Under the pieces are notes generated by a model. That model had not been told where the DNA came from and searched no databases. It saw nothing but the letters and a program-made list of their open reading frames with translations. The translations under genes were made by a program, and so were the position numbers. Below are positions 5,162 through 5,207 of a DNA stretch of 5,207 nt, one piece after another; positions within the stretch are counted from its first letter, which is position 1; each line of letters opens with the position of its first letter. Source of the stretch: Coriobacteriales bacterium (GTDB lineage Bacteria > Actinomycetota > Coriobacteriia > Coriobacteriales > UBA8131); contig JAIRTN010000006.1 in assembly GCA_031254905.1 (NCBI GenBank), positions 1-5,207 on the forward strand. The letters are read 5' to 3'.

Positions 5162-5176
5162 TGCGCGCGGCGCGCA
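5162..5176. promoter_or_regulatory. Perfect 7+7 palindrome in the leader of the cytochrome-reductase operon
   Basis: TGCGCGC and GCGCGCA are separated by one base and lie about 40 bases before the cytochrome start. A second palindrome, GGCGCGCC, follows at 5148-5155. The position fits an operator or a 5' leader stem, but GC-rich alternation also makes such palindromes by chance, and I see no convincing -35/-10 pair between 5122 and the window end. Confidence 0.35.
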
Positions 5177-5207
5177 AACCTGAATCTGAGAAACGTACCC
5201 GACCTAG

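Noticed and set aside
1..5207. tRNA, rRNA, CRISPR array, insertion sequence or riboswitch
   Set aside because: I saw no cloverleaf, regularly spaced direct repeats, transposase-like protein or known riboswitch core on either strand.

Overview
The window looks like chromosomal DNA from a GC-rich, anaerobic Gram-positive actinobacterium of the class Coriobacteriia, most likely the Eggerthellales (Eggerthella/Gordonibacter/Slackia/Adlercreutzia relatives). This rests on a combination typical of those gut genomes: an exported FAD-dependent reductase of the flavocytochrome c fumarate-reductase type, a separate membrane-anchored multiheme cytochrome c, and a LuxR-type regulator carrying about twelve membrane segments. 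The assignment is family-level inference; no marker gene is present.

Layout. (1) Bases 1-1039, plus strand: the 3' end of an ABC transporter ATPase gene, overlapping by 11 bases with a small six-helix ABC-2-type permease gene, together a typical two-gene exporter. (2) Bases 1029-2528, minus strand: a membrane-embedded LuxR-family regulator, tail-to-tail with the permease gene and overlapping it by 11 bases. (3) Bases 2529-2886: a non-coding interval of about 360 bases holding the likely luxR ribosome binding site, a weak promoter candidate, a G-rich tract with quadruplex-forming pattern, a short tandem decamer and two good hairpins. (4) Bases 2887-5121, minus strand: a two-gene operon in which a five-heme membrane cytochrome is followed 57 bases later by a Tat-exported, probably lipid-anchored flavoprotein reductase. 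(5) Bases 5122-5207: leader of that operon, with a perfect 7+7 palindrome.

How the genes fit together. The cytochrome should take electrons from the membrane quinol pool and pass them to the flavoprotein on the outer face of the membrane, which reduces a small organic acceptor, so the pair is a self-contained respiratory reductase of the same general plan as Cgr1/Cgr2 of Eggerthella lenta. All catalytic residues of the fumarate-reductase family are present, but the true acceptor cannot be read from the sequence. The LuxR protein next door, on the same strand, is the obvious candidate for a local sensor of that acceptor. The ABC exporter appears to be an unrelated neighbour.

Most worth a second look: the unassigned reductase system itself, an unusual CX3CH haem site in the cytochrome, extra cysteines close to the flavin and active site, an in-frame 9-base tandem repeat in the regulator's central linker, and the structured intergenic region.
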